Below, one piece after another: positions 15,505 to 24,968 of a stretch of DNA of 24,968 bases (position 1 is its first letter; each line of letters opens with the position of its first letter). The position numbers and the translations under genes were made by a program. The DNA comes from an uncultured Bacteroidota bacterium. Its GTDB lineage: Bacteria > Bacteroidota > Bacteroidia > Flavobacteriales > Flavobacteriaceae. The notes under the pieces are model-generated. The model worked only from the letters and a program-made list of their open reading frames with translations. It had not been told where the DNA came from and searched no databases. The stretch spans positions 1-24,968 of the forward strand of contig CACONV010000012.1 in NCBI GenBank assembly GCA_902628605.1, read 5' to 3'.

Positions 15505-15528
15505 AATTTCTATAAGATGTTACTTTTG
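15496..15528 (+). promoter_or_regulatory. Promoter of lysA (TTTG, 21 bases, TACTTTTG)
   Basis: The best complete promoter in the window. The -33 TTTG is at 15496-15499 and the -7 TACTTTTG at 15521-15528, with 21 bases between, close to the usual Bacteroidota spacing. The lysA ATG follows 17 bases after the -7 box. Confidence 0.65.
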
Positions 15529-15545
15529 CAATTGAATTTGGTAAA

Positions 15546-16781
15546 ATGAAAAGAGAACAATTATTAAAAATTGCAAAAGATTTTGGGGGGCCTATTTACA
15601 TTTATGACTCAGAAAAAATAATGAAGCAATACAAAAAACTCAAATTAGCTTTTAGAAATGTAAAAAATTTGAGTATTAATTATGCAGCAAAAGCGCTTAG
15701 CAATGTAAATATTTTAAAATACTTAAATCAACTCGGTGCTGGACTAGACACTGTTTCATTGCAAGAAGTGGAACTTGGTCTCAAAGCAGGTTTCAATCCA
15801 GGGAATATCATATATACACCAAACGGTGTTTCTATAGATGAGATTGAAAAAGTCGTTTCATACGGAGCGCAAATAAATATTGATAATCTTGCAATGTTGG
15901 AACAATTTGGAAACAAACATCCGTCCGTTCCAGTATGTATAAGAATAAATCCGCATGTAATGGCAGGAGGAAACAATAATATTTCTGTAGGTCACATTGA
16001 TTCGAAATTTGGCATATCAATACATCAAATACCCCATTTATTAAGGATTGTGGAAAATACTAAGATGAATATAAATGGAATTCACATGCACACAGGAAGC
16101 GATATTTTGGATATAGAAGTCTTCTTGCATGCATCTGAAATTCTTTTTAATACTGCTAAAAAATTTAAAAAATTATCATTTATAGATTTTGGCTCCGGAT
16201 TCAAAGTTCCATACAAAAAAGGAGATATTGAAACTAATATCGAAGAACTTGGAGAAAAATTAAGTGTTAGGTTTAATGAGTTTTGTAAAAATTACGGTAG
16301 TGAATTAACTCTAGTTTTTGAGCCTGGAAAGTATTTAGTTAGTGAGGCAGGATATTTTATAAGTAAAGTAAATTCTGTAAAACAGACTACTTCTACAGTA
16401 TTTGCACAAGTTGAAAGTGGTTTTAATCATCTTATGAGACCCATGTTTTATGGATCTTATCATGAAATTGAAAACTTATCGAATCCTACGGGAGAAGAAA
16501 GATTTTATTCTGTGGTTGGATATATTTGTGAAACCGATACATTTGGAAGTAATCGTAAAATAAGTGAGATTAAAGAAGGTGATTATCTTGTATTTAAAAA
16601 TGCTGGAGCTTATTGTTTTTCAATGTCTAGCAATTATAATTCTAGATACAAACCAAAAGAAATTCTTTGGATAGGTGGTGAAGGACATCTTATAAGAAGG
16701 GAAGAAAAATTTGACGATTTAATTCGAAATCAAGTTGAATTGAGCAATGATATTTTGGCAAATTCAATAAATAATACCTGA
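15546..16781 (+). CDS. lysA: Diaminopimelate decarboxylase
   Basis: PLP enzyme that decarboxylates meso-diaminopimelate to lysine, the last step of the pathway in which dapD (3567-4373) acts earlier. The 411 residues form an alanine-racemase-like barrel followed by a beta domain. The PLP lysine is K49 in NYAAKALSN, then GAGLDTVS at 64-71, HMHTGSD from H180, GSGFKVPY near 217-224, the EPGKYLV motif, and CETDTFGS, which supplies the active-site cysteine from the partner subunit. The start ATG is 17 bases after a good promoter. The stop overlaps the convergent mnmA by 18 bases. Confidence 0.96.
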   Translation: MKREQLLKIAKDFGGPIYIYDSEKIMKQYKKLKLAFRNVKNLSINYAAKALSNVNILKYLNQLGAGLDTVSLQEVELGLKAGFNPGNIIYTPNGVSIDEIEKVVSYGAQINIDNLAMLEQFGNKHPSVPVCIRINPHVMAGGNNNISVGHIDSKFGISIHQIPHLLRIVENTKMNINGIHMHTGSDILDIEVFLHASEILFNTAKKFKKLSFIDFGSGFKVPYKKGDIETNIEELGEKLSVRFNEFCKNYGSELTLVFEPGKYLVSEAGYFISKVNSVKQTTSTVFAQVESGFNHLMRPMFYGSYHEIENLSNPTGEERFYSVVGYICETDTFGSNRKISEIKEGDYLVFKNAGAYCFSMSSNYNSRYKPKEILWIGGEGHLIRREEKFDDLIRNQVELSNDILANSINNT

Positions 16782-17951
16782 GCCAATTAATTCTTTTCCC
16801 TTGTACCAAGCGGCAAATTGACCACTTGATATGGCCTTTTGTTTTTTATCAAAAATCAAGTAAAGTCCATTTTGATCTCTAAAAATTCGAGCTGGTTTTA
16901 AAGTTTGTCTGTATCTTATTCTCGCTAAAATTTTTTTAGAAGAGTTTAAACTAATTTTTAAATCAGGTCTTACCCAATTAATATCATTATTCCTAATTAA
17001 AAGACCTTGTCTATATAATCCTGGATGATTCTTTCCTTCGCCAACATAAATAATATTTTTTTTTATATCCTTTTCAATAACAAATAAAGGACTTTTAAAT
17101 CCTCCAACTTGCAGCCCCTTTCTTTGGCCTATAGTAAAGAAATGTGCCCCGTTATGATAGCCTATCATTTCCCCGTCTGCTTCGGTATATTTATATTTTT
17201 CAACAGAACTTTTAAGAAAATCATCATCTTTTTCGCCTTTTACACTCTTTTTAAAAACCTTTTCCTCTGGGGCTACTTTGATAATTTTACCTCTCTTGAT
17301 TTTTAATTTTTGTTGAAGAAATTCTGGTAATTTGATTTTACCAACAAAACACAACCCCTGAGAGTCTTTTTTATTTGCAGTTATAAGGCCATTTTCCTTT
17401 GCTATTTTCCTGACATCAGTTTTTTTTAGGTTGCCTATAGGAAATAGCACCTTTGATAATTGAACTTGATTCAACTGACATAAAAAATAGGACTGGTCTT
17501 TTGTCTTATCTATACCCTGTATTAATCTATAAATATTTTTATTTCCTTTTTTAAATTCTTTTTTTCTACAATAGTGACCAGTTGCAATGAAGTCAGCACC
17601 TAGTGATTCAGATTTTGAAAGAAAAATATCAAACTTTATTTCTTTATTACATAAAACATCAGGATTAGGCGTTCTACCTTCTTTATATTCTCGAAACATA
17701 TAATCGACAATTCTATTTTTGTACTCTTTGCTCAAGTCAATAACTTGAAAGGGAATTCCTAATTTTTCACTTATAATTAAAGCATCATTACTGTCTTCTA
17801 GCCATGGACATTCATTAGAAATAGTAACAGATTCATCATGCCAATTTTTCATGAAAATTCCAATAACATGATACCCTTGCTTTTTTAGAATCAGAGCTGC
17901 AACACTTGAATCAACTCCCCCAGAAAGAGCTACAATTACTTTTTTGCTCAT
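16764..17951 (-). CDS. mnmA: tRNA-specific 2-thiouridylase MnmA
   Basis: Thiolates U34 of the tRNAs for Lys, Glu and Gln, the 2-thio part of mnm5s2U. PP-loop ATPase motif SGGVDSS is at 10-16, and the catalytic cysteines are C101 (NPDVLCNKEIKF) and C201 (DSQGLCFVG), with KDQSYFL at 151-157. The product is 395 residues, somewhat longer than E. coli MnmA. The extra length lies mainly in a lysine-rich insert near 225-255. Last gene of the guaA run, starting 12 bases after yidC. Its 3' end overlaps lysA tail to tail by 18 bases, so the last residues of both genes share DNA. Confidence 0.96.
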   Translation of the reverse strand: MSKKVIVALSGGVDSSVAALILKKQGYHVIGIFMKNWHDESVTISNECPWLEDSNDALIISEKLGIPFQVIDLSKEYKNRIVDYMFREYKEGRTPNPDVLCNKEIKFDIFLSKSESLGADFIATGHYCRKKEFKKGNKNIYRLIQGIDKTKDQSYFLCQLNQVQLSKVLFPIGNLKKTDVRKIAKENGLITANKKDSQGLCFVGKIKLPEFLQQKLKIKRGKIIKVAPEEKVFKKSVKGEKDDDFLKSSVEKYKYTEADGEMIGYHNGAHFFTIGQRKGLQVGGFKSPLFVIEKDIKKNIIYVGEGKNHPGLYRQGLLIRNNDINWVRPDLKISLNSSKKILARIRYRQTLKPARIFRDQNGLYLIFDKKQKAISSGQFAAWYKGKELIGSGIIY

Positions 17952-17963
17952 TTTAATGTAAGC

Positions 17964-19778
17964 TTATCTTTTGCTATTTAAACGTTTTTGTTTTTCAGCC
18001 TGCTCCATTGCCTTTTGAAGTCTGGCACTAAATCCTGATACTTTTCTTGGTTTCTTTTTGTTTTCTTCAATTTGGAGTAAAATTTTACTTTCACTAACAA
18101 CAAAGTTTTTTATAACAACCATCAAAAGTATGGTTAACAAATTTGACACAAAGTAATATAAACTCAGTCCACTTGAGTAATTGTTAAAGAAAAAAAGCAT
18201 CATTAAAGGCATTAAATACATAATAAACTTCATGTTTGGCATTCCGGGCTGTGGAGGTGGTTGTTGTTGTCCCATTGTCATCATCGTGTAAATAAAAATT
18301 GCTACAGATGCTAAAATCGGAAATAAACTTATATGATCTCCGTAAAAAGGTACATTGAATGGTAATTCTAAAATAGAATCGTACGAAGACAAATCATCAG
18401 CCCATAAAAAGCTTTTTTGTCTTAAAGCGAATGCAACCGGAAAAAAACTAAATAACGCATAAAAAACTGGTAACTGAACTAATGCTGGTAAACAACCTGA
18501 CATTGGGTTTGCGCCAGCCCGGGAATAAAGTGACATTGTTTCTTGTTGTCGTTTAACAGCATCCTTAGAAAACTTTTTGTTTATCTCCTCTATTTCTGGC
18601 CTTAGTATTTTCATCTTGACTTGAGAGACATAAGACCGATATGTTACGGGTGACATTGCTAATCGCACTATAATAGTCATAATGATTATTGAAATACCAA
18701 ATGGCATAAAAGAACTAATAAAATTAAAGAGAGGAATAAAAATATACTTATTAATCCACCCAAATATGCCCCAGCCATAGTTTACACTTTTCTCAATACC
18801 TATTTTGTAATTCGAAAGTGTAGAATACTGTGAGGGACCAAAATACCATTTGAATTTAAAATCAAAATCCCCATTATTCTTAAGTGGAATAACAGAACTA
18901 TAAAACTTAGTATATTTTTCTTTTTTATCCTCTGACTGAACTAAATTTTCAGATTTAAGAAACACATTACTAATTTGTTTATCTGGAATTAAAATCGAAT
19001 TAAAAAAATGTTGTTTGTAGCTTATCCACTGGATTTCATCAACTTTCTTTTCATCAGTACCAGTAATACTGAGCTCATTTACTTTACCATTTTCGTATCC
19101 ATAAGTAAGTTCAGTATATCTATTTTCATACTCCACACTTCTGGAATTCCTAAAGGATTTTAAACTCCATTCAAGTCTATTTAACTCTGAGGCGTCAACA
19201 AAACTTTGCAAATTTGATGAAGTTATGGAGTAATCTAACAGGTAAGAATCCGGTAATAAAGAGTATCTAAATTCTATCCATCTATCTTGGCTGAAGAGCG
19301 CACGCATTGTTAGTTTCCCTTTTTTAGATTTGTTTTTATTTATTTCAAAGTTCAATTTGGATGTATTGATTTGTCTTCCATCTTTTAGCTTAAAAACTAA
19401 ATTTGTATTTTGGTTGTTGTCTACCAAGTTAAGCGGCTCTTTTAAGTAGTTGTCAAACTTTTTAAGATTAGCTTTAGTAATTTGCCCCCCTTTGCTAGAA
19501 ATTACTATTTTAATCAAATTATTTTCTAATTGATAAAACTCTTCCTCTTTTACATTTGAATAGTTTAAATTCTCAACACTAAGTGATTCTTTTATGGTTT
19601 GTTTAGAATTTTGATTTGACAACTTATTTTGAGATTCATTCAGAATTTCACTTTCTGATTTAACCTTAGCCTGATTATTTAAATTTTGTTCTTGTTGACG
19701 CATAAGCATCCAAGTCATAATCAGGGCAATTAAAACGAATCCGATTAGTTGATATGGATCTAATTTTTTTTCTTCCAT
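17964..19778 (-). CDS. yidC: Membrane protein insertase YidC
   Basis: Inner-membrane insertase of the Oxa1/Alb3 family, working alone or with SecYEG. The 604-residue product is of the Gram-negative type. It has an N-terminal signal-anchor helix (about 11-26), a large periplasmic P1 beta domain (about 75-325), and then the conserved five-helix core with the groove arginine R372 in VRLAMSP, helices near 355-375, 430-450, 484-502 and 518-560, and a basic C-terminal tail. A QQQPPPQPGMP loop at 504-514 precedes the last helices, as usual in Bacteroidota. The start lies 1 base after the pyrG stop; mnmA follows after 12 bases. Confidence 0.97.
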   Translation of the reverse strand: MEEKKLDPYQLIGFVLIALIMTWMLMRQQEQNLNNQAKVKSESEILNESQNKLSNQNSKQTIKESLSVENLNYSNVKEEEFYQLENNLIKIVISSKGGQITKANLKKFDNYLKEPLNLVDNNQNTNLVFKLKDGRQINTSKLNFEINKNKSKKGKLTMRALFSQDRWIEFRYSLLPDSYLLDYSITSSNLQSFVDASELNRLEWSLKSFRNSRSVEYENRYTELTYGYENGKVNELSITGTDEKKVDEIQWISYKQHFFNSILIPDKQISNVFLKSENLVQSEDKKEKYTKFYSSVIPLKNNGDFDFKFKWYFGPSQYSTLSNYKIGIEKSVNYGWGIFGWINKYIFIPLFNFISSFMPFGISIIIMTIIVRLAMSPVTYRSYVSQVKMKILRPEIEEINKKFSKDAVKRQQETMSLYSRAGANPMSGCLPALVQLPVFYALFSFFPVAFALRQKSFLWADDLSSYDSILELPFNVPFYGDHISLFPILASVAIFIYTMMTMGQQQPPPQPGMPNMKFIMYLMPLMMLFFFNNYSSGLSLYYFVSNLLTILLMVVIKNFVVSESKILLQIEENKKKPRKVSGFSARLQKAMEQAEKQKRLNSKR

Positions 19779-19779
19779 A

Positions 19780-21471
<1,692 letters not shown>

Positions 21472-23199
21472 TTATTTCTTGATTTCTATTATATCATAGT
21501 CTCTGTTTTGAAGAATATAAAAACCAAAATTGGAAAACCCACCACCCTTATCTGGCAGGTATTTGAATTTGTTTTCTATATAATTTGTTTCTTCTATTTT
21601 ATCACTATATATTTTATTTTGATAAGCCAATCTTAGTATTACATCCATGGTAACATCAAAAGCGCGATAACTTTCTTTGGAAGGATAATCTCCATACTTT
21701 TTTAAAAATTTTTCTTTAAATTTTTTTCTTTCATTTGTTTCCCTTGGAAAATTATCATTTAGGTATGTGAATTTAATATTACCTAAGTGTTTTCTAGAAA
21801 TATTTACATTATCATAAATTGTTGTTCTTAAACTTGAATAAAGTTGAACATCTCTGTCTTTCCCTACCTGAGAGTTCAATAATGTTGTTACGTTTGCTGC
21901 CAAACCTAAGTTTTGTGATTCGAAAATTACTTGATTTTTTAATGAATCTACAAGAAGAGAATCTATTAACTCAGGTATTACAAATCCACTTTTTTCTGAT
22001 TCCACGAAATGCGCCTTTGAAAATATCTTTTTAAATTCTTCAGCAATTTTAAAATTCGTGCTGTCCGTAATAATGACTAAGTTTTGGGTTGTATCAATTT
22101 CGTTTTTTATATAATTCATCATTACCTTTCTCAATCTTCTAAGGCGACCAACAGATTGAAAGAGATTTTTGTTTCCATCTATTTCCTTTGTGGATAACGG
22201 AGAAATAATCGGTATATCTGATATTTGACTGTTTTTTGAAAAAAAATCAAAATTTTTAGGAATCAAAGGCCCAATGATAGCATTAATTCCTTTCCACTTA
22301 ACTGAAGATATCTTTTCATTAATTACGCTTAAATCATTTTGTGTATCAATAACATGAATTTTTGTTTTAATCCCGAGGGAGTCGCAAAAGCCCTTTGCCA
22401 TTTCCATACCAAAATAGAAGTCAGTAGAAATTGTATGTAAATTTCTTTTAGAAAGCTTAATGTTGGTTTTTTCAACAGAATCAAATTCTATTTCCTTGAT
22501 TTTGAAGGGTAAAAAGCATACTAATTGTAAATAGTTATTTGAAAAAAAAGAATCCTTTAGGGAAATTCTCTCATATAGTAAACCATTTTTTACATCGAAG
22601 TTGCCCTTAAACCGGTTAGGTATTTTTAATATGGACTCTTCTTCAGGTTGAATATTGGTGAAACGAGGATTATATGTGATTAAACTGTCAATTGAAATTC
22701 CAATTTTTTGACTTATTACTGATAAATTTTCATTCGACTTAACTTTGTAATAATTCATTTCATTTTCGAAATCATGAATAATAGAGTCTTTTCCTGTAGG
22801 TAACAATATTTGTTGCCCTACTTTTAATCCACCCACTATTTCTGGATTAATTTTTTCTAAGTCACTAATTTTAAGTCCATATTCGTAGGCTAATCTCCAC
22901 TTGGTTTCTTTTGGTTTTACAAGATGCGTTTTGTAATTAACCAACTCTGGCTTATCCTCTCTAACTTCCTTATTTTTAAAGAATGGAATTTGTAATTTCA
23001 TTTTCCTTTTCAGACCAATCTTATCAATTAAAGGGTTATACTCTTTGATAGTTTCTATAGAAATATTATACATTTTGGATAAAGAATATAGGGTCTCTTT
23101 TTTCTTTACTTTATGAACAATAAATCTATCCGGAGTGCTTTGAGAAAATGAAAGAAATCCTAATATCAAAAAGAAGAAAAAAAATACTCTCAGCTTCAT
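21472..23199 (-). CDS. Exported protein with three LysM domains and a periplasmic-binding-protein-like domain
   Basis: A 575-residue envelope protein. The signal peptide is at 1-20 (MKLRV, a phenylalanine-rich core, then FSQ). Three LysM peptidoglycan-binding domains follow, at about 26-72, 89-134 and 149-194, each with a V-K-x-x-E-T/N-L type start and a N-P turn. The rest (about 220-575) looks like a type 1 periplasmic-binding-protein fold: FYFGMEMAKGFCDSLG, INAIIGPLIPKN, IPIISPLS and VIITDS are arranged as in amino-acid receptor proteins. I start at the ATG at 23199, one base after the guaA stop. An upstream in-frame ATG would run into guaA and hide the signal peptide. Probably cell-wall anchored, with an unknown ligand. 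It sits inside the guaA-pyrG-yidC-mnmA run. Confidence 0.88.
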   Translation of the reverse strand: MKLRVFFFFFLILGFLSFSQSTPDRFIVHKVKKKETLYSLSKMYNISIETIKEYNPLIDKIGLKRKMKLQIPFFKNKEVREDKPELVNYKTHLVKPKETKWRLAYEYGLKISDLEKINPEIVGGLKVGQQILLPTGKDSIIHDFENEMNYYKVKSNENLSVISQKIGISIDSLITYNPRFTNIQPEEESILKIPNRFKGNFDVKNGLLYERISLKDSFFSNNYLQLVCFLPFKIKEIEFDSVEKTNIKLSKRNLHTISTDFYFGMEMAKGFCDSLGIKTKIHVIDTQNDLSVINEKISSVKWKGINAIIGPLIPKNFDFFSKNSQISDIPIISPLSTKEIDGNKNLFQSVGRLRRLRKVMMNYIKNEIDTTQNLVIITDSTNFKIAEEFKKIFSKAHFVESEKSGFVIPELIDSLLVDSLKNQVIFESQNLGLAANVTTLLNSQVGKDRDVQLYSSLRTTIYDNVNISRKHLGNIKFTYLNDNFPRETNERKKFKEKFLKKYGDYPSKESYRAFDVTMDVILRLAYQNKIYSDKIEETNYIENKFKYLPDKGGGFSNFGFYILQNRDYDIIEIKK

Positions 23200-23200
23200 A

Positions 23201-24727
23201 CTACTCCCATTCAATTGTAGATGGTGGTTTAGAACTAATATCATAAACAACCCTATTAACCCCTACAACGTTATTAATTATTTTGTTTGAAACTTTTTGA
23301 AGAAATTCATAAGGCAAATTAATCCAATCAGCAGTCATACCGTCAGTAGAGCTGACCGCTCTTAAAACAACACATCTTTCATATGTTCTTTCATCACCCA
23401 TAACACCAACACTCTGTACTGGTAATAAAATTGCACCAGCTTGCCAAATTGAATTATAAAGTCCATCCTCTTTCAAACTATTTATAAAAATCGAATCTAC
23501 CTCTTGTAACAAACTTACTTTTTCAGAAGTTATATCTCCCAATATTCGGATACCAAGTCCTGGACCAGGAAAAGGATGACGACCCAAGATAGAATCATCT
23601 ATTTTTAATGTTTTACCTACTCTTCTCACTTCATCTTTAAAAAGCATCCTAAGAGGCTCTATTATTTTCAATTTCATAAAGTCTGGTAAACCACCAACAT
23701 TGTGATGCGATTTTATAGTGGCTGAAGGACCCTTTACAGATTGTGATTCAATTACATCCGGATATATGGTTCCTTGAGCTAACCATTTAGCATTTTTGAT
23801 TTTTTTAGCTTCTTCATCAAAAACATCAATGAAGGTGTTGCCAATAACTTTTCTCTTTTCTTCTGGATCGTTAATACCTTTTAAATTATCTAAAAATTGT
23901 TTTTTTTTGTCAACACCTATAATATTCAGTCCCATATTTTCATACTGACTCAAAACACTATCAAACTCGCCTTTTCTTAAAAGACCATTATTAACAAAAA
24001 TGCATATCAGATCGTCCCCAATAGCTTTATTAACAAGAATTGCAGCAACCGAAGAATCAACTCCTCCTGACAATCCCAAAATAACTTTATCGTTTTTTAT
24101 CTTCTCTTTAATTTTTTGTACTGTCATTTTAACGAATGAATCTGGAGTCCATGTTTGTTTTATTTTAGATATTTTGACTAAGAAATTTTCTAAAAGCTTA
24201 ATACCAAGAGTGGTGTGATAAACCTCAGGATGAAATTGAATAGCGAAAGTGTTTTCAGATTTGAACTTAAAAGCAGCATTTCGCACATCTTCCGTACTAG
24301 CCAATTTTTCTGTTTCCTTAGGTAATTTATTTATTGTGTCTCCATGACTCATCCAAACTTGAGAGTTATTTTTAAAACCATATAACAAATTATTGGTATC
24401 ATGAGTAATCAATTTCGCTCGTCCGTATTCTCTAGTGAAAGATTTTCCTACCTCACCTCCATAATAATCGGCTAAAAATTGTGCACCAAAGCATATTCCT
24501 AGAATAGGAACATTTCCCTTAATTTTTGCAATATCAATTTTAGGAGCATTTTTGGAATGCACAGAAAAAGGTGAACCTGATAAAATTACAGCACTATATT
24601 CTAGTATGTTTTTTGGAAGATTATCAAAACTAAATATTTCACAGTAAATATGTAATTCTCTAACTCTTCTAGCAATTAGTTGGGTATATTGAGATCCGAA
24701 ATCAATAATTAATACCTTGCATTCCAT
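23201..24727 (-). CDS. guaA: GMP synthase (glutamine-hydrolysing)
   Basis: Converts XMP to GMP with ATP and glutamine. The 508-residue protein has all three parts. The glutaminase domain holds C79 (GICFGAQ), H166 and E168 (QFHPE). The ATP-pyrophosphatase domain has the P-loop SGGVDSS from 220. The C-terminal dimerisation domain shows [11 protein letters not shown] and ends KPPSTIEWE, the invariant GuaA terminus. I start at the ATG at 24727; a TTG two codons earlier lies within the promoter element. First recognisable gene of the guaA-LysM-pyrG-yidC-mnmA run. Confidence 0.98.
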   Translation of the reverse strand: MECKVLIIDFGSQYTQLIARRVRELHIYCEIFSFDNLPKNILEYSAVILSGSPFSVHSKNAPKIDIAKIKGNVPILGICFGAQFLADYYGGEVGKSFTREYGRAKLITHDTNNLLYGFKNNSQVWMSHGDTINKLPKETEKLASTEDVRNAAFKFKSENTFAIQFHPEVYHTTLGIKLLENFLVKISKIKQTWTPDSFVKMTVQKIKEKIKNDKVILGLSGGVDSSVAAILVNKAIGDDLICIFVNNGLLRKGEFDSVLSQYENMGLNIIGVDKKKQFLDNLKGINDPEEKRKVIGNTFIDVFDEEAKKIKNAKWLAQGTIYPDVIESQSVKGPSATIKSHHNVGGLPDFMKLKIIEPLRMLFKDEVRRVGKTLKIDDSILGRHPFPGPGLGIRILGDITSEKVSLLQEVDSIFINSLKEDGLYNSIWQAGAILLPVQSVGVMGDERTYERCVVLRAVSSTDGMTADWINLPYEFLQKVSNKIINNVVGVNRVVYDISSKPPSTIEWE

Positions 24728-24730
24728 TCT

Positions 24731-24738
24731 CAAAAATA
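24731..24738 (-). promoter_or_regulatory. Putative -7 promoter element of guaA (TATTTTTG)
   Basis: Exact TAnnTTTG match on the minus strand, 3 bases before the guaA ATG at 24727, so the transcript would start at or in the ATG. A TTTG is present further upstream, but only 15 bases away (24754-24757), shorter than the usual spacing. Confidence 0.5.
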
Positions 24739-24777
24739 CAATTAATCTTTTTTCAAAATAGAGATTAAGTAATTAAA

Positions 24778-24968
24778 TTATTTTAGATCAAGGACCAAAA
24801 ACTTTTTTTCAAATAAATCAATATTATCAAACAAGCTTTCAAAAAAAGTATCACCATAATGAAGGTAAAAGTCGATAAAATTTATTTTTCTTTCTTGAAA
24901 AATATTGTCAGGATTGATTTCTTTGTGTATAAATTTTAAATCATTTTCAATGGAACTCATTTTTCTTT
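24778..24968 (-). CDS. Unidentified reading frame at the window edge (probably partial)
   Basis: The frame is open from the right edge to a stop at 24778. An ATG at 24960 would give 60 residues, but the frame continues upstream out of the window, so this is more likely the C-terminal part of a longer protein. The visible part is acidic and aromatic (KINFIDFYLHYGDTFFESLF), with no signal peptide. It ends 50 bases before the guaA start on the same strand. I do not recognise a family. Confidence 0.45.
   Translation of the reverse strand, partial: RKMSSIENDLKFIHKEINPDNIFQERKINFIDFYLHYGDTFFESLFDNIDLFEKKFLVLDLK

Noticed and set aside
23200..23250. Longer start of the LysM protein (ATG at 23250)
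   Set aside because: It lies inside guaA and would bury the signal peptide; the ATG at 23199 gives a clean one.
24742..24768. Inverted repeat TTAATCT / AGATTAA upstream of guaA
   Set aside because: Only 7 AT-rich bases per arm with a 13-base loop. It is too weak for a terminator and fits no known purine riboswitch.

Overview
The window is a stretch of core chromosome from a member of the Bacteroidota, most likely a streamlined (probably marine) Flavobacteriales bacterium. The evidence is strong AT richness, very tight gene packing, absence of clear Shine-Dalgarno sequences, TAnnTTTG promoter elements typical of Bacteroidota in front of almost every transcription unit, and Flavobacteria-type versions and order of genes (ruvX-def-mazG, dapD-tsaC-cca-ctaA, guaA-LysM protein-pyrG-yidC-mnmA). 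I see 21 coding regions, two of them cut by the window edges. There are no rRNAs, tRNAs, CRISPR arrays, insertion sequences or phage genes. The longest gap without a gene is 165 bases (15381-15545).

Layout. Positions 2-1690 (+) hold the end of a DUF349 repeat protein. Positions 3485-1698 (-) are a ruvX-def-mazG operon. Positions 3567-7394 (+) are a dapD-tsaC-cca-ctaA operon with overlapping or nearly touching genes. Positions 8530-7454 (-) encode a protein of unknown family that shows the key residues of a kinase/aminoglycoside-phosphotransferase-like fold. Positions 8606-12099 (+) are uvrB followed by a secreted carboxypeptidase-regulatory-like domain protein. Then come, all on the minus strand, a serine carboxypeptidase (S10) homologue, an Hsp20 chaperone with a clear intrinsic terminator, and sucC. 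lysA (+) follows, divergent from sucC. The last part (24727-16764, -) is a five-gene run guaA, LysM/periplasmic-binding-protein-like lipoprotein-or-secreted protein, pyrG, yidC, mnmA. An unidentified partial reading frame sits at the right edge.

Functions. The genes are housekeeping: GTP and CTP synthesis (guaA, pyrG), tRNA maturation and modification (tsaC, cca, mnmA), DNA repair (uvrB), rRNA/Holliday-junction-type nuclease (ruvX), N-terminal protein maturation (def), nucleotide pool cleaning (mazG), lysine/diaminopimelate synthesis by the succinylase route (dapD, lysA), TCA cycle (sucC), haem A for cytochrome oxidase (ctaA), membrane protein insertion (yidC) and proteostasis (hsp20).

What deserves a second look: (1) eight of nine transcription-unit starts carry an exact TAnnTTTG element within 3-17 bases of the start codon, implying leaderless or nearly leaderless mRNAs, and this also fixes the ruvX start at a GTG; (2) the one exception, hsp20, instead carries two TGTCA/TGACA palindromes; (3) the cryptic kinase-like protein; (4) a GC-rich hairpin that includes the start codon of pyrG; (5) a terminator of hsp20 whose T-tract runs into the promoter of the next gene; (6) TGTTACA repeats over the lysA promoter. 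I found no evidence for a defence system or mobile element.
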